Source of the DNA: Pectobacterium atrosepticum
Lineage (GTDB): Bacteria > Pseudomonadota > Gammaproteobacteria > Enterobacterales > Enterobacteriaceae
Length of the DNA stretch: 64,000 nt
Assembly: GCA_019056595.1 (NCBI GenBank)
Contig: CP036163.1
Coordinates: 1,798,001-1,862,000 of the forward strand
Direction of reading: 5' to 3'
The position numbers and the translations under genes are program-made. The notes beneath the pieces were generated by a model that was not told the DNA's origin, did not search any database, and saw nothing but the letters and a program-made list of their open reading frames with translations. Below, piece after piece: positions 1-10,597 of the stretch; position 1 is the stretch's first letter; each line of letters begins with the position of its first letter.

Positions 1-1118
1 AGTAATATCTTATCAAAACCTTGGGCTGCCCACGGCTGCTGTGTGACGTCATCTTCAAGATTTTGGTGAAAAAATGTGACATTGGACAGGGCATTGCGTC
101 GGGCATTCTCACGCCCTTTCTCAACTAACGCGGTAACCCCTTCCACACCAACAACGCTGGCGGCACGCTGTGCCAGTGGCAGCGTGAAGTTGCCCATGCC
201 GCAGAACAGATCCAATATTCTATCCTGTGGTTGCACATCCAGCCACGCCAGTGCCTGCGCAACCATCTGTTGGTTCACTGCATCATTGACCTGAATAAAA
301 TCACGCGGGCTAAATGCCAGCGTCAGCCCGGCGATGTGATAAACCGGCTCTTCACCATGCAAACACATCAGCGATTCAGCATCCGGTGCCAGATAAACCG
401 AGACACCCTGCCGTTGGGCAAAATCACGCAATGCCTGCTCGTCCGCTGGGTGAAGTGGATCAAGGTGCCGCAGCACCAGCAGCGGACCGTTCTCCGCCTG
501 CACCAGTTCCACATGCCCAAGGCGTTTCACTGCGCTTAATTGGCTTAAACAGTCGCGCAGTGGTTGCAGCAGCGCTTCAAGCTCGGGGCGTAACACCGGA
601 CAAGCTTTGATATCCACCAGATCGTGAGAATTTGACTGTCGATAACCCATCAACAGCCGCTGCTCTTTTGCCTGAAAGTATAACGCAAGCCGCGCGCGCC
701 TCCGATAGGCATAAGGTGTGCCAGCAATAAGCGATGCGGCTGACAGCTCAATACCCGTTTCCCGCGTCATCATGCGCATCAACGCCGCCGTTTTGCTGCT
801 CTGTTGCAGCGTAATTTCTGCATGCTGCTGCTGACAGCCGCCACAGCGGGTAAAGTGAGGGCACGGCGGCTCAACGCGCTGCGGGCTAGGCGTCAACAGG
901 CGTTTAAGCTTTGCATGTGAAAACTGACGCTTCTCTTCCGTCAGTTGCACCTCGGCCTGCTCTCCCGGCAGCACACCCGTGACAAAAACCGTCTTTCCTT
1001 CGTGACGCGCTACACCTTGCCCAAACGGGTCAAGTGACGCGACCGTGACAGTGAGGTTTTTCGCTGGAACCGCTTTCCGGGTCGTCACACGCCGGTTTGG
1101 AGAGTAGAATTGCGCCAT
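1..1118 (-). CDS. rlmD: 23S rRNA (uracil-1939) C5-methyltransferase RlmD, 3' end cut by the window edge
   Basis: Reading left from the ATG at 1118 gives an open frame to the window edge, about 372 residues. The family is about 430-440 residues, so the C-terminal part with the last catalytic motif is missing. The N-terminus is a TRAM-like segment. It is followed by a cysteine cluster ([16 protein letters not shown], around residues 77-92) typical of the [4Fe-4S] site of RumA/RlmD. The enzyme uses S-adenosylmethionine to methylate U1939 of 23S rRNA in the cytoplasm. It is divergent from barA with about 115 bp between the starts, the same neighbour pair as in E. coli. The assignment is firm; only the 3' end is unseen. 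Confidence 0.93.
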   Translation of the reverse strand, partial: MAQFYSPNRRVTTRKAVPAKNLTVTVASLDPFGQGVARHEGKTVFVTGVLPGEQAEVQLTEEKRQFSHAKLKRLLTPSPQRVEPPCPHFTRCGGCQQQHAEITLQQSSKTAALMRMMTRETGIELSAASLIAGTPYAYRRRARLALYFQAKEQRLLMGYRQSNSHDLVDIKACPVLRPELEALLQPLRDCLSQLSAVKRLGHVELVQAENGPLLVLRHLDPLHPADEQALRDFAQRQGVSVYLAPDAESLMCLHGEEPVYHIAGLTLAFSPRDFIQVNDAVNQQMVAQALAWLDVQPQDRILDLFCGMGNFTLPLAQRAASVVGVEGVTALVEKGRENARRNALSNVTFFHQNLEDDVTQQPWAAQGFDKIL

Positions 1119-1156
1119 AATGTACTATCGATTGATCTCTTGAGTTGAACGGCTGT

Positions 1157-1177
1157 ACTCGAATTATTTAAGGTATA
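1157..1177. repeat. Isolated ERIC terminal remnant
   Basis: Twenty of 21 bases match the inverted terminus of the full ERIC copies elsewhere in the window (reverse complement of the TATACCCTAAATAATTCGAG end). There is no ERIC body beside it. It lies between the divergent rlmD and barA starts. A chance match is possible but unlikely at this identity. Confidence 0.5.
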
Positions 1178-1233
1178 ACTAAATTAAATAATAGGATGCC
1201 TAGCATCCTCTAATTCTCCCACATTGGAACCTC

Positions 1234-4035
1234 ATGACCAAATACAGTCTTCGTGCACGGATGTTGATACTGATTTTGGCACCGACGCTCATGATCGGGC
1301 TACTGCTCAGCTCGTTCTTCGTCATCCATCGTTACAATCAGTTGCAGGCGCAATTGGCCGATTCAGGCACCAGTATCATTGAACCGCTAGCGACCATCAG
1401 CGCTTACGCCATTACCCATCGCCAGATGGACACGATTCCTGCGTTAATCAACACGCTTCATCGCCGCCATTCCGCGATTATTCGCACCATTAGCTTGTTC
1501 GATGCCCGTAATCAGCTACTGGCCACCACCAATGTACGCAACAGCGTGACATTACAGCCGATCAGCAGCGATGCGCTTTCATACAATAGGTTGCACCTGC
1601 ACCACACGAATGATGCGCTGATTCTGCACATGCCGATCGTCAATGACAGCGAGTTCATGCCTAGCGGGGCGACGCCCGTACTGCCCGGTACCGCCACGCC
1701 CCTCGGCTATCTGGTGATCGAGCTGGATACCAGCACTATTCGGCTTCAGCAGTATCAGGAAATTTTTATCGCCGCGCTCTTGCTGCTGTTATCTTTGGGC
1801 GCCGCCGTCCTCTTTGCTTATCGTCTGATGCGGGATGTCACTACCCCGATCCGCAATATGGTTGATACCGTCGATCGCATTCGCCGCGGGCAGTTGGATA
1901 GCCGGGTGGAAGGCTACATGCTCGGCGAGCTGGATATGCTGAAAAATGGCATTAACTCGATGGCGATGTCGCTGACTGCCTACCACGAAGAGATGCAGCA
2001 AAATATCGATCAGGCAACCTACGATCTGCGCGAAACGCTGGAGCAGATGGAGATCCAAAACGTCGAACTGGATCTGGCTAAAAAACGGGCGCAGGAAGCG
2101 GCACGCATCAAGTCTGAGTTTCTGGCAAATATGTCACATGAACTGAGAACGCCGCTGAATGGCGTGATCGGTTTCACCCGTCAGACGCTGAAGACCCCGC
2201 TGAACACGACGCAGACTGATTATCTGCTCACCATCGAACGATCCGCCAATAATCTGTTGAATATTATTAACGATGTGCTGGATTTCTCGAAGCTGGAGGC
2301 TGGGAAGCTCGTGCTGGAAGATATTCCATTCTCCCTGCACAGCACGCTGGACGACGTCGTGATGTTGCTGGCGCATACAGCACATGAAAAAGGGTTGGAG
2401 CTAACGCTCAGTATTCAGAATGACGTTCCAGAGCAGTTTGTCGGCGATCCGCTGCGGATACAGCAAATCATCACCAACCTGTTGGGTAACGCGATTAAAT
2501 TCACTGAACAGGGCAATATTGATATTCGGGTGGAAAAGCGCCGACAGGAACATCATCAGGTTCAGCTAGAAGTGCAGATACGCGATACTGGCATCGGTAT
2601 CGCCGAGTTGCAGCAGTCACAGCTGTTTCAGGCTTTCCGACAGGCAGACACCAGTATTTCACGTCGTCATGGCGGCACAGGACTCGGGTTGGTCATCACC
2701 CAGCGTCTGGTCAAAGAGATGGGCGGCGATATCAGTTTCCAAAGTCAGCTCAACAAGGGATCGACCTTCTGGTTCCACATCACGCTGCCGCTCAACCCCC
2801 ACGCCATGCCGACCGAGCCAGCTTATACGATGCTGCAAGGTAAACATCTGGCCTACGTCGAGTACCATCCGATTGCCGCACAGGCCACGCTGGATATCCT
2901 GAGCCAGACGCCGTTGATGGTGAGCTACAGCCCGACGTTTGAGCAATTGCCGGAAGGTGATTTTGATATCCTGCTGCTCGGTATTCCTGTGCAATATCGC
3001 AATATGCTGCTCGACTACACGCCCAGACTGCGCGATATCTGCCGCCGTGCGCCTTGCGTGATTCTGGCGCTGCCCAGTCTGGCGCAAATGGATGCCGAGC
3101 AGTTGAAAACCTTCGGCGTGCATGCTTGCCTGAGCAAACCGCTCGCCGCATCACGCCTGCTGCCCTTGCTACAGGACAGCACGCTGTTTCAGCTCTCTTT
3201 TCTGCCTGACGCTACCACATCGCACCAGAGTGTCGTTCGCCATCCAGCCCGTCTGCCGCTGAGTGTGATGGCAGTGGATGACAACCCAGCCAATCTGAAG
3301 CTGATCGGTACACTGCTGGAAGAACAGGTCGATACGATTATCCTGTGCGAAAGCGGAACAGACGCTATTTCACAGGCGAAAATGCATCAAATCGACATTA
3401 TCCTGATGGATATTCAGATGCCGGGTATGGACGGCATTTGCGCCAGCGAGCTGATCCGCCAGATCCCTCATCATGCCACTACGCCCATTATCGCGGTGAC
3501 TGCGCAGACCATGACGGGCGAACGTGAGCACCTGTTACGCTCAGGTATGGATGATTATCTGGCTAAACCGATAGACGAGCAGATGCTAAAAAGCGTGCTG
3601 ACACGCCATGCGCGGAAAGATCCGCTGAAGCGCGACCGGGGAAATATTGCGGGTTTGCTGAACGAGCACGACGATAGCCAACTCTCACTCGACTGGGCGC
3701 TGGCGCAGCAACAGGCGGCGAACAAGCCGGAACTGGCACGTGACCTGTTACAAATGCTGTTGGATTTCCTGCCGGAAGTTCGGCAGAAGATAGAAAATGT
3801 GCTGAATGGTCAAACGGATGACAACATTATCGAGCTGGTTCATAAACTGCACGGCAGTTGCAGCTACAGCGGCGTCCCGCGTCTGAAACGCATCTGCCGC
3901 TATCTGGAACAACAGCTACGTAACGGCGTTCATGCCAGCGATTTGGAACCTGAATGGCTGGAACTACTGGACGAGATCGATAACGTGAACAAAGCCGCCC
4001 AGCCGCATATCAAACCTCTGCATTCGTCGTTATGA
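1234..4035 (+). CDS. barA: Hybrid sensor histidine kinase BarA (GacS/ExpS type)
   Basis: A 933-residue membrane hybrid kinase; the E. coli protein is 918. In order: a first transmembrane segment at about 10-31, a periplasmic domain, a second at about 178-197, HAMP, and a HisKA domain with the phospho-accepting His302 in MSHELRTP. Then come the ATPase with N and G boxes ([14 protein letters not shown]), a receiver domain with Asp726 in LMDIQMPG, and a C-terminal HPt domain with His870 in VHKLHGS. By family knowledge it phosphorylates UvrY/GacA and thereby drives CsrB-type RNAs. In soft-rot bacteria this system controls extracellular enzyme production. The start follows a weak ribosome-binding site (CATTGGAACCTC). 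It is convergent with garK. Confidence 0.96.
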   Translation: MTKYSLRARMLILILAPTLMIGLLLSSFFVIHRYNQLQAQLADSGTSIIEPLATISAYAITHRQMDTIPALINTLHRRHSAIIRTISLFDARNQLLATTNVRNSVTLQPISSDALSYNRLHLHHTNDALILHMPIVNDSEFMPSGATPVLPGTATPLGYLVIELDTSTIRLQQYQEIFIAALLLLLSLGAAVLFAYRLMRDVTTPIRNMVDTVDRIRRGQLDSRVEGYMLGELDMLKNGINSMAMSLTAYHEEMQQNIDQATYDLRETLEQMEIQNVELDLAKKRAQEAARIKSEFLANMSHELRTPLNGVIGFTRQTLKTPLNTTQTDYLLTIERSANNLLNIINDVLDFSKLEAGKLVLEDIPFSLHSTLDDVVMLLAHTAHEKGLELTLSIQNDVPEQFVGDPLRIQQIITNLLGNAIKFTEQGNIDIRVEKRRQEHHQVQLEVQIRDTGIGIAELQQSQLFQAFRQADTSISRRHGGTGLGLVITQRLVKEMGGDISFQSQLNKGSTFWFHITLPLNPHAMPTEPAYTMLQGKHLAYVEYHPIAAQATLDILSQTPLMVSYSPTFEQLPEGDFDILLLGIPVQYRNMLLDYTPRLRDICRRAPCVILALPSLAQMDAEQLKTFGVHACLSKPLAASRLLPLLQDSTLFQLSFLPDATTSHQSVVRHPARLPLSVMAVDDNPANLKLIGTLLEEQVDTIILCESGTDAISQAKMHQIDIILMDIQMPGMDGICASELIRQIPHHATTPIIAVTAQTMTGEREHLLRSGMDDYLAKPIDEQMLKSVLTRHARKDPLKRDRGNIAGLLNEHDDSQLSLDWALAQQQAANKPELARDLLQMLLDFLPEVRQKIENVLNGQTDDNIIELVHKLHGSCSYSGVPRLKRICRYLEQQLRNGVHASDLEPEWLELLDEIDNVNKAAQPHIKPLHSSL

Positions 4036-4056
4036 ACGCGTCAGCATGAACACGCA

Positions 4057-4090
4057 GTAAAGCAGGCGTATTACGAACACCTGCCTTTAC
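4057..4090. terminator. Hairpin between convergent barA and garK
   Basis: GTAAAG-CAGG pairs with CCTGC-CTTTAC across a short loop with one bulge. The flanking A- and T-rich ends allow either direction. It lies 21 bp after the barA stop and 35 bp before the garK stop. Confidence 0.5.
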
Positions 4091-4125
4091 TGACGATCGG
4101 TACGATTATCAACTCAATATGGCGT

Positions 4126-5271
4126 TCAGCGCGATATTGACTGCGCCAGTCGGATCGTGGCGGCGATATTACGCGCCGTCATTCGCACATTCTCTGCCGC
4201 ATTATCCAGCGCTTCTTCTAGTGAGCAGATGTTGTAAAGCACGCTGAATACTGCATCTAGGCCATGTTCATGTACCACAGCGACATCTGCCGTCAGGCTG
4301 CCTGCGATACCAATAACCGGTTTATTATACTGTTTGGCGACTCGCGCCACGCCAATCGGCACTTTGCCATGGATCGTCTGGCTGTCGATACGCCCTTCTC
4401 CGGTAATCACCAGCGTGGCATCTCGTACCAGTTCATCCAATCCTAGCGCTTCCGTAACAATCTCAATACCCTGGCGAAGCTCAGCGCCGCAAAAGGCCTG
4501 TAACGCCGCCCCCATTCCGCCCGCCGCACCGGATCCAGGAACGTGTTCCACGTCCATGTCCAGATCGTGACGGATCACCGCTGCATAATGCTTCAACGCA
4601 TTATCCAACTGTTCTATCATCTCCGGCGTTGCGCCTTTCTGAGGACCAAAAATAGCCGATGCCCCCAGTTTCCCCGTCAACGGGTTGGTCACATCGCAGG
4701 CCACTTCAAAACGGCAGCTTTTAATACGTTCATCCAGCTCGCTGATATCAATGCTGGCAAGCTTGTCGAGTTCACCACCACCAAAACCAATCTGTTCGCC
4801 CTGCTTATCCAGCAACTTCGCGCCCAGCGCCTGCACCATGCCTGATCCGCCATCATTGGTTGCGCTCCCGCCAATCCCGATGATGCAGTGCTGAACGCCG
4901 TGATCCAACGCGCAGCGGATCAACTCGCCCGTACCATAGCTGGTGGTCTTTAACGGATTACGCAGTTGAGAAGGCACGCGTTCCAGACCGCTTGCCGCCG
5001 CCATCTCAATAAAAGCCGTTTTTTCATCGCCAGACAGGCCAAAGAACGCATCAATGTTATCGCCTAACGGCCCTGTCACCTTCACATTCACAATCTTGCC
5101 ATCGGTCGCAGCGACCATGGCTTCAACTGTCCCTTCCCCACCATCTGCAACGGGCAATTTGACATAGCAGGCATCGGGAAATATTTCACGAAATCCCTTT
5201 TCAATCTGCGTGGCAACTTCTTGTGCAGACAGGCTTTCTTTATAAGAATCCGGTGCGATCACTATTTTCAT
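4126..5271 (-). CDS. garK: Glycerate kinase (GarK/GlxK type)
   Basis: A 381-residue type I glycerate kinase that phosphorylates D-glycerate with ATP, the last step of the hexarate route in this cluster. The N-terminus MKIVIAPDSYKESLSAQEVA and the motifs VADGGEGT, GIGGSATNDGGSGM, GSGAAGGMGAAL and VITGEGRIDSQT are diagnostic. Length equals the E. coli enzymes. It is the last gene of the leftward gudX-gudD-garL-garR-garK run and lies 176 bp after garR. GarK and GlxK cannot be separated by sequence reading alone; the context favours GarK. Confidence 0.93.
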   Translation of the reverse strand: MKIVIAPDSYKESLSAQEVATQIEKGFREIFPDACYVKLPVADGGEGTVEAMVAATDGKIVNVKVTGPLGDNIDAFFGLSGDEKTAFIEMAAASGLERVPSQLRNPLKTTSYGTGELIRCALDHGVQHCIIGIGGSATNDGGSGMVQALGAKLLDKQGEQIGFGGGELDKLASIDISELDERIKSCRFEVACDVTNPLTGKLGASAIFGPQKGATPEMIEQLDNALKHYAAVIRHDLDMDVEHVPGSGAAGGMGAALQAFCGAELRQGIEIVTEALGLDELVRDATLVITGEGRIDSQTIHGKVPIGVARVAKQYNKPVIGIAGSLTADVAVVHEHGLDAVFSVLYNICSLEEALDNAAENVRMTARNIAATIRLAQSISR

Positions 5272-5447
5272 AAACGATCCGATTTCATCAACGTTCCGAT
5301 TGCATCAATAATCCGCGCGCTCATGAAATAGCGCTTATATCCACCTGCTTTCAGGGCAGAGATCCTGAAATCTCTTGGGTAGATCAGAATGCTTATCTGC
5401 CAGTCGGCTGGCACACCGTGCCAGCCTCGTGACTATCGCTTCACGGG

Positions 5448-6332
5448 TTATCTCGTGACTTCTACTTTAGCCAGCTTCTCGTAATAACACGCCAGTGCGC
5501 TATGGTCGGCCGATCCCAGATCGTCCGCTTTCAACGCCTGCATCATTTCCATCACCGCCGCCGTTAACGGCAACTGTGCGCCCACGCCGTGTGAGGTATC
5601 CAGCGCGTTCGCCAGATCTTTAATATGCAGATCGATGCGAAAGCCCGGCTTAAAGTTACGATCCATGACCATAGGCGCTTTCGCATCCAGCACGGTGCTG
5701 CCAGCCAGCCCACCGCGAATCGCCTGATAAACCAGATCGGGGTTAACGCCTGCTTTCGTCGCCAGTACCAGCGCTTCAGACATGGCAGCGATGTTCAGTG
5801 CCACAATCACCTGGTTCGCCAGTTTAGTGACGTTGCCCGCACCGATATCACCGGTATGTACAACAGAACCTGCCATTGATTTCAGAATTTCAAAGCAGCG
5901 GTCAAACTGCGCTTTGTCACCACCGACCATTACGGACAGCGTGCCGTCGACCGCTTTGGGTTCACCGCCGCTGACCGGTGCGTCCAGCATGGCGATATCT
6001 TTCTCCGCCAGCACAGCAGCAATTTCACGGCTGGCAAGCGGTGCGATTGAACTCATATCCACCACAATGCTTCCGGCACGCGCACCTTCGATGACGCCGT
6101 TTTCGCCCAGCACCACCTCTTTTACATGTGGAGAGTTAGGCAACATGGTGATGATAACGTCGCTCTGCTCCGCAACCTGTTTCGGTGTTTCAGCTGACGT
6201 CGCACCTGCCGCAACCACTTCCGCGACGGCTTCCAGATTTCTGTCCATCACGACTAATGAGTAACCTGCTTTCAGCAGATTTTTACTCATCGGTTTTCCC
6301 ATAATGCCCAGTCCAATAAAACCAATTTTCAT
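5448..6332 (-). CDS. garR: Tartronate semialdehyde reductase (2-hydroxy-3-oxopropionate reductase)
   Basis: A 294-residue protein of the beta-hydroxyacid dehydrogenase family. It reduces tartronate semialdehyde to D-glycerate with NAD(P)H. It has the Rossmann motif GFIGLGIMGKPM at residues 4-15, the substrate-binding DAPVSGGEP and the catalytic lysine region GNVTKLANQ near residue 170. The ATG at 6332 is preferred because GAGG lies 8 bases upstream and it gives the usual 294 residues. A longer frame reaches 6365 but adds an unconserved segment. It sits between garL and garK. Confidence 0.95.
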   Translation of the reverse strand: MKIGFIGLGIMGKPMSKNLLKAGYSLVVMDRNLEAVAEVVAAGATSAETPKQVAEQSDVIITMLPNSPHVKEVVLGENGVIEGARAGSIVVDMSSIAPLASREIAAVLAEKDIAMLDAPVSGGEPKAVDGTLSVMVGGDKAQFDRCFEILKSMAGSVVHTGDIGAGNVTKLANQVIVALNIAAMSEALVLATKAGVNPDLVYQAIRGGLAGSTVLDAKAPMVMDRNFKPGFRIDLHIKDLANALDTSHGVGAQLPLTAAVMEMMQALKADDLGSADHSALACYYEKLAKVEVTR

Positions 6333-6422
6333 CGCCCTAACCTCATTGTCTGATGTAGATATCACTTCAATTCACGATGAACCCGTCTCATGACGGATCC
6401 GATTCGCGGCGGAATCACTGAA

Positions 6423-7193
6423 TTACTTCTTGTATTTGTCGCTCAACGCCTGTGTCGCGCTGCGGAATACGCCCAGATCGCTGCCTACCGCGACGAAGCT
6501 TGCACCCCATTCCAGATAGCGACGCGCATCGGCTTCAACCGGAGCCAGAATGCCGCACGGTTTGTTATGCGCCGCAGCGCGATCGAAGATGTGGCGGATC
6601 GCTTTCTGCACGTCAGGGTGGTTAGGCTGACCGAGATAGCCCAGCGCCGCAGACAGATCGCTCGGGCCAACGAATACGCCGTCTACGCCGTCTACCGCGA
6701 TGATCGCATCCAGATTGTCGAGGCCGTCCTGGCTTTCGATTTGCACCACGACGGTAATGTTGTCGTTAATCTTGGCGAAATAGTCCGGTTCGGTGCCATA
6801 GCTATTGCTACGATGTGCCACGGAAACACCGCGAATACCCGCAGGCGGATAACGGGTTGAAGCGACCGCACGCGCGGCTTCTTCTGCCGTTTCCACGAAG
6901 GGGATCAGGAAGTTATTGAACCCTATATCCAACAGCCGTTTGATGATGATCGGCTCATTGCACGGCGGGCGGACGACGGGCGCACTGTGGCTACCTTTCA
7001 GCGCCATTAGCTGAGGGATAAACGTCACGATATCGTTAGGCGCGTGTTCTCCATCCAGCACTAGCCAGTCGAATCCCGCGAGCCCCAGCACTTCAGTTGA
7101 AATCGGGTTGCCTAGCGCACACCAGCAGCCAATCAACGTTTTCCCCTGCTGCAAATCTTGGCGAAAACGGTTAGGTAACAGCGGAGTCTTCAT
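6423..7193 (-). CDS. garL: 5-keto-4-deoxy-D-glucarate aldolase
   Basis: A 256-residue HpcH/HpaI-family class II aldolase, the same length as E. coli GarL. It splits 5-keto-4-deoxy-D-glucarate (and 2-keto-3-deoxy forms) to pyruvate and tartronate semialdehyde. Family signatures are [11 protein letters not shown] with the catalytic His near residue 50, [13 protein letters not shown] with the metal-ligand Glu, and [16 protein letters not shown]. It lies downstream of gudD and upstream of garR, so substrate and product enzymes flank it. Confidence 0.95.
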   Translation of the reverse strand: MKTPLLPNRFRQDLQQGKTLIGCWCALGNPISTEVLGLAGFDWLVLDGEHAPNDIVTFIPQLMALKGSHSAPVVRPPCNEPIIIKRLLDIGFNNFLIPFVETAEEAARAVASTRYPPAGIRGVSVAHRSNSYGTEPDYFAKINDNITVVVQIESQDGLDNLDAIIAVDGVDGVFVGPSDLSAALGYLGQPNHPDVQKAIRHIFDRAAAHNKPCGILAPVEADARRYLEWGASFVAVGSDLGVFRSATQALSDKYKK

Positions 7194-7262
7194 TTTTTAT
7201 CCTCGGTCATTCCAGCGCCACTTAGCTGAAGCGGCGCGCTCAAAAAACGGAAAAGCAGAACG

Positions 7263-8603
7263 TTAGCGAACCAGACACGGACGTTTATTATCAAATGTCC
7301 ACTCAGGAATAAGGTACTGCATTCCCATTGCGTCGTTACGTGCGCCTAATCCCATGTTTTTATACAGTTCGTGTGCTTTCATTACCTGATCCATATCCAG
7401 CTCAACACCCAGACCCGGTTTCTTCGGTACTTCCACCATGCCGCCAACAATCTGCAACGGTTCTTTCGTCAGGCGCTGGTTGCCTTCCTGCCAGATCCAG
7501 TGCGTATCAATCGCCGTAATCTTGCCCGGAGCCGCCGCGGCGACCTGAGTAAACATGGCCAGTGAAATATCAAAGTGGTTATTGGAGTGAGAACCCCAGG
7601 TTAAGCCCCATTCGTGGCACATCTGCGCCACACGAACGGAACCTTGCATCGTCCAGAAGTGCGGATCGGCCAACGGAATATCGACCGATTGCAGCGAAAT
7701 CGTGTGGCCCATTTGTCGCCAGTCGGTAGCGATCATGTTGGTCGCGGTAGGCAGACCGGTCGCACGGCGGAATTCAGCCATCACTTCACGACCAGAGAAA
7801 CCTTGTTCCGCGCCGCACGGATCTTCTGCATACGCCAGTACGCCGCGCAGTTGTTTGCCCAGATCGATGGCTTCATCCAGCGACCAGGCACCATTCGGGT
7901 CTAGCGTGATACGTGCCTGCGGGAAGCGCTTAGCCAGTGCAGTTACCGCTTCGGCTTCTTCGCTACCGGCCAGTACGCCGCCTTTCAGTTTGAAATCATT
8001 GAATCCGTATTTTTCATACGCGGCTTCAGCCAGACGCACGATGGTTTCTGGTGACAGAGCTTCTTCGTGACGCAGACGATACCAGTCGCACTTCTCATTC
8101 GTCTGGCTCTGGTAAGGCAGATCGGTTTTATTACGATCGCCGATGTAGAACAGATAACCCAGCATTTCTACCGCATCACGCTGTTGGCCATCGCCCAGCA
8201 GCGAGGCCACGCTGACATTGAGGAATTGCCCCAGCAGATCGAGCATTGCGGCTTCTATACCCGTGACGACATGGATGGTGATACGCAGATCGAACGTCTG
8301 CAAACCGCGTCCAGAAGAGTCACGATCAGCGAACTGCGCACGTACTGCCGTCATCACGTTTTTGTATTCGCCCAGCGTTTTACCCACCACCAGCGCGGCA
8401 GCATCCTCCAGCGTCTGACGGATTTTTTCACCGCCAGGAATTTCACCAACACCGGTATTCCCAGCGTTATCTTTCAAAATCACAATGTTGCGAGTGAAAT
8501 AGGGTGCATGTGCACCGCTCAGGTTGAGCAGCATACTGTCGTGACCTGCAACCGGAATAACCTGCATGTGGGTAATAACCGGAGTTGAATTTTGCAACGT
8601 CAT
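7263..8603 (-). CDS. gudD: D-glucarate dehydratase
   Basis: A 446-residue enolase-superfamily dehydratase that converts D-glucarate (and L-idarate) to 5-keto-4-deoxyglucarate. The general-base lysines in FKLKGG (K205, K207), the metal ligands in DPNGAW (D235) and [10 protein letters not shown], and the second catalytic His in SHSNNH (about 340) are all present. Length equals E. coli GudD, and the sequence is closer to GudD than to GudX: it has QTFDLR and KPGLGVE, and it ends in KRPCLVR. It follows gudX by 37 bp in the same transcription direction. Confidence 0.96.
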   Translation of the reverse strand: MTLQNSTPVITHMQVIPVAGHDSMLLNLSGAHAPYFTRNIVILKDNAGNTGVGEIPGGEKIRQTLEDAAALVVGKTLGEYKNVMTAVRAQFADRDSSGRGLQTFDLRITIHVVTGIEAAMLDLLGQFLNVSVASLLGDGQQRDAVEMLGYLFYIGDRNKTDLPYQSQTNEKCDWYRLRHEEALSPETIVRLAEAAYEKYGFNDFKLKGGVLAGSEEAEAVTALAKRFPQARITLDPNGAWSLDEAIDLGKQLRGVLAYAEDPCGAEQGFSGREVMAEFRRATGLPTATNMIATDWRQMGHTISLQSVDIPLADPHFWTMQGSVRVAQMCHEWGLTWGSHSNNHFDISLAMFTQVAAAAPGKITAIDTHWIWQEGNQRLTKEPLQIVGGMVEVPKKPGLGVELDMDQVMKAHELYKNMGLGARNDAMGMQYLIPEWTFDNKRPCLVR

Positions 8604-8640
8604 TTTCTTATCCTTATCTCTCTAATTTTTCTATGTAGGG

Positions 8641-9993
8641 TTAGCGGCCAAAAACCGGGCGTTTACGATCAAATTTCCAACCAGGAATCAGGTACTGCAT
8701 GGCGGCAGCATCATTACGTGCCCCGCTCGGTAATTTTTTATACAGATCGTGAGCTTTCATGACCTGTTCCATATCCAGCTCAATCCCCAGACCGGGACGA
8801 TCTGGCACCTTAATTTTACCGTTGACGATTTGCAGCGGCTCTTTGGTCAGATGCTGCCCTTCCTGCCAGATCCAGTGCGTATCAATCGCCGTCGGGTTAC
8901 CCGGCGCCGCCGCACCCACGTGCGTGAACATCGCCAGGGAGATATCGAAATGGTTATTTGAATGGCAGCCCCACGTCAGGCCCCACTCATCACATAGCTG
9001 GGCGACGCGTACCGCACCGTGCATCGTCCAGAAATGCGGATCGGCCAGCGGGATATCGACCGCTTGCAACATCACGGCATGATTCATTTCACGCCAGTTG
9101 GTGGCAATCATGTTGGTCGCTACTGGCAGCCCGGTAGCACGGCGGAATTCAGCCATCACCTCACGACCGGAGAAACCTTGCTCAGCACCGCACGGGTCTT
9201 CCGCATAGGTCAGAATGCCCTTCATGTCTTTGCACAAATCTATTGCTTCATCCAGCAGCCAGGCACCGTTTGGATCGACGGTAATGCGGGCATCTGGGAA
9301 ACGTTTTTTCAGCGCCTTCACGGCATCGATTTCCTGCTCACCGGGCAGCACGCCACCTTTAAGTTTGAAATCTTTGAATCCGTAGCGGTCGGTGGTGGCT
9401 TCGGCCAGACGCACAATCGCCTCGCTGTCCATCGCCTGTTGGTGACGCAGGTGGTACCACTCGTGCTTGCCTTTTTCACCTGATACTTTCTCACCTGATA
9501 AATAAGGCAAATCCGTCTTCGTGCGGTCGCCGATATAGAACAGGTAACCGAGCACGGTGACTTCATCACGCTGCTTACCCGGTCCAAGCAGTTCGGCAAC
9601 CGGGACACCCATGAATTGCCCCAGCAGATCGAGCAGTGCCGCTTCGAGTGCCGCAACCGCATTCACGCGCAGCTCAAACGTCCAGGCACCTTTGCCGAAA
9701 GAATCAAAATCAGAAGATTGGTTGCCGACATGGATGTCATGAACCAGACGGTTCATCCGGGCAATTTGTTCGCCTTTCACGCGGGGAATGGCCTCGACCA
9801 GCGTGTTGTAAATGACCTCACCACCGGGCGCTTCACCAACACCGGTATGCCCAGCGCTGTCGGTTAAAATCACGATGTTACGGGTGAAGTAAGCGCCATG
9901 TGCACCACCGATGTTCAGCAGCATGCTGTCATAGCCCGCAACGGGGATGACTTTCATGTCGGTAATTACAGGAGTCGCTGAAAAATTTGTCAT
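8641..9993 (-). CDS. gudX: Glucarate dehydratase-related protein GudX
   Basis: A 450-residue paralogue of gudD that keeps every catalytic residue I can place: FKLKGG, DPNGAW, AEDPCG and CHSNNH. The pattern matches E. coli GudX, with [27 protein letters not shown] and a KRPVFGR end. In E. coli GudX is described as a weak or auxiliary glucarate dehydratase. An in-frame 15-bp tandem duplication inserts [10 protein letters not shown] at residues 165-174 just before HEWY, where GudD has a shorter loop. It is first in the gudX-gudD-garL-garR-garK run and has a long leader. Confidence 0.93.
   Translation of the reverse strand: MTNFSATPVITDMKVIPVAGYDSMLLNIGGAHGAYFTRNIVILTDSAGHTGVGEAPGGEVIYNTLVEAIPRVKGEQIARMNRLVHDIHVGNQSSDFDSFGKGAWTFELRVNAVAALEAALLDLLGQFMGVPVAELLGPGKQRDEVTVLGYLFYIGDRTKTDLPYLSGEKVSGEKGKHEWYHLRHQQAMDSEAIVRLAEATTDRYGFKDFKLKGGVLPGEQEIDAVKALKKRFPDARITVDPNGAWLLDEAIDLCKDMKGILTYAEDPCGAEQGFSGREVMAEFRRATGLPVATNMIATNWREMNHAVMLQAVDIPLADPHFWTMHGAVRVAQLCDEWGLTWGCHSNNHFDISLAMFTHVGAAAPGNPTAIDTHWIWQEGQHLTKEPLQIVNGKIKVPDRPGLGIELDMEQVMKAHDLYKKLPSGARNDAAAMQYLIPGWKFDRKRPVFGR
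9472..9501 (-). repeat. In-frame 15-bp tandem duplication inside gudX
   Basis: Two adjacent 15-bp units (9472-9486 and 9487-9501) are identical at 13 of 15 bases and encode VSGEK and LSGEK. The reading frame is preserved. Confidence 0.85.
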
Positions 9994-10200
9994 TACAGGC
10001 TCCCGTCATGGATAGAGCGAACAGAATTTACGCTTAGGTTTCCGATACTTGCCAAAACGCAGGTACGCGTTGAGGCGGATGAAAATAATTCAGTCATACA
10101 GAAATAAAAAACAGATGGTGCACCAGTAGATGATTTCATGTTGTTTTCCTACTTTTTAGCGCGACCTTGTTTTTACTCTGATTTGAAATGAACAATGCCT
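9994..10200. other. Long 5' leader region of gudX
   Basis: About 200 bp separate the gudX start from the conserved regulatory module at 10201-10416. The Shine-Dalgarno is GGGAG at about 10003-10007. I see no gene or strong hairpin here. Confidence 0.4.
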
Positions 10201-10416
10201 GTAGGGTTATCAGAATAAAAACAGGTATAAACTACCTTGATACCGGAATAAAACGATCGGGAAAGCGGTGCCATAATCCGTACCGCCTTACCAACCTCAG
10301 TCAAAAGTATAAGTTTTCTTATTTCACAACTCATTGGGCAATAGCACAGCATTCCCTGTCGAAATGCAGATTAAATATGTCATTATCACAGGCCAATGGG
10401 AGGTGTTTCACGAAAA
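10201..10416. promoter_or_regulatory. Regulatory module upstream of gudX (copy A)
   Basis: This module carries GTAGGGTTATCAGAAT at 10201-10216 and GAGGTGTTTCACGAAAA at 10400-10416, with an AGCACAGCATT segment in between. The same elements recur in the same order and at similar spacing (199 against 213 bp) upstream of gudP and garD. A shared regulator such as CdaR, the known activator of gud and gar genes, is the natural inference. I do not claim a match to a published CdaR consensus. Confidence 0.6.
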
Positions 10417-10516
10417 CCGGGAAAAGCGAATTTCTGCCTTATAAACACCGGAATACAGACCATTAGCGCCCGATTTCGAATAGGTAAATCCCTACTTTCC
10501 ATGACATAAATAAAGG

Positions 10517-10557
10517 ACAAAACGCCGAGCCATCAGTATGACGGCACAGCGTTTTGT
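10517..10557 (-). terminator. Terminator hairpin after gudP
   Basis: A nine-base perfect outer stem (ACAAAACGC with GCGTTTTGT) encloses a GCC-rich inner stem. Leftward the stem runs into a T-rich stretch. It separates the gudP transcript from the gudX unit, which has its own regulatory region. Confidence 0.6.
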
Positions 10558-10597
10558 GTTACTGCCTACATGCAGGTTAATGCTGTAACGAACGACT

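Noticed and set aside
10188-10466. 92-codon plus-strand ORF between gudX and gudP
   Set aside because: It covers the conserved regulatory module, has no ribosome-binding site and an implausible composition.
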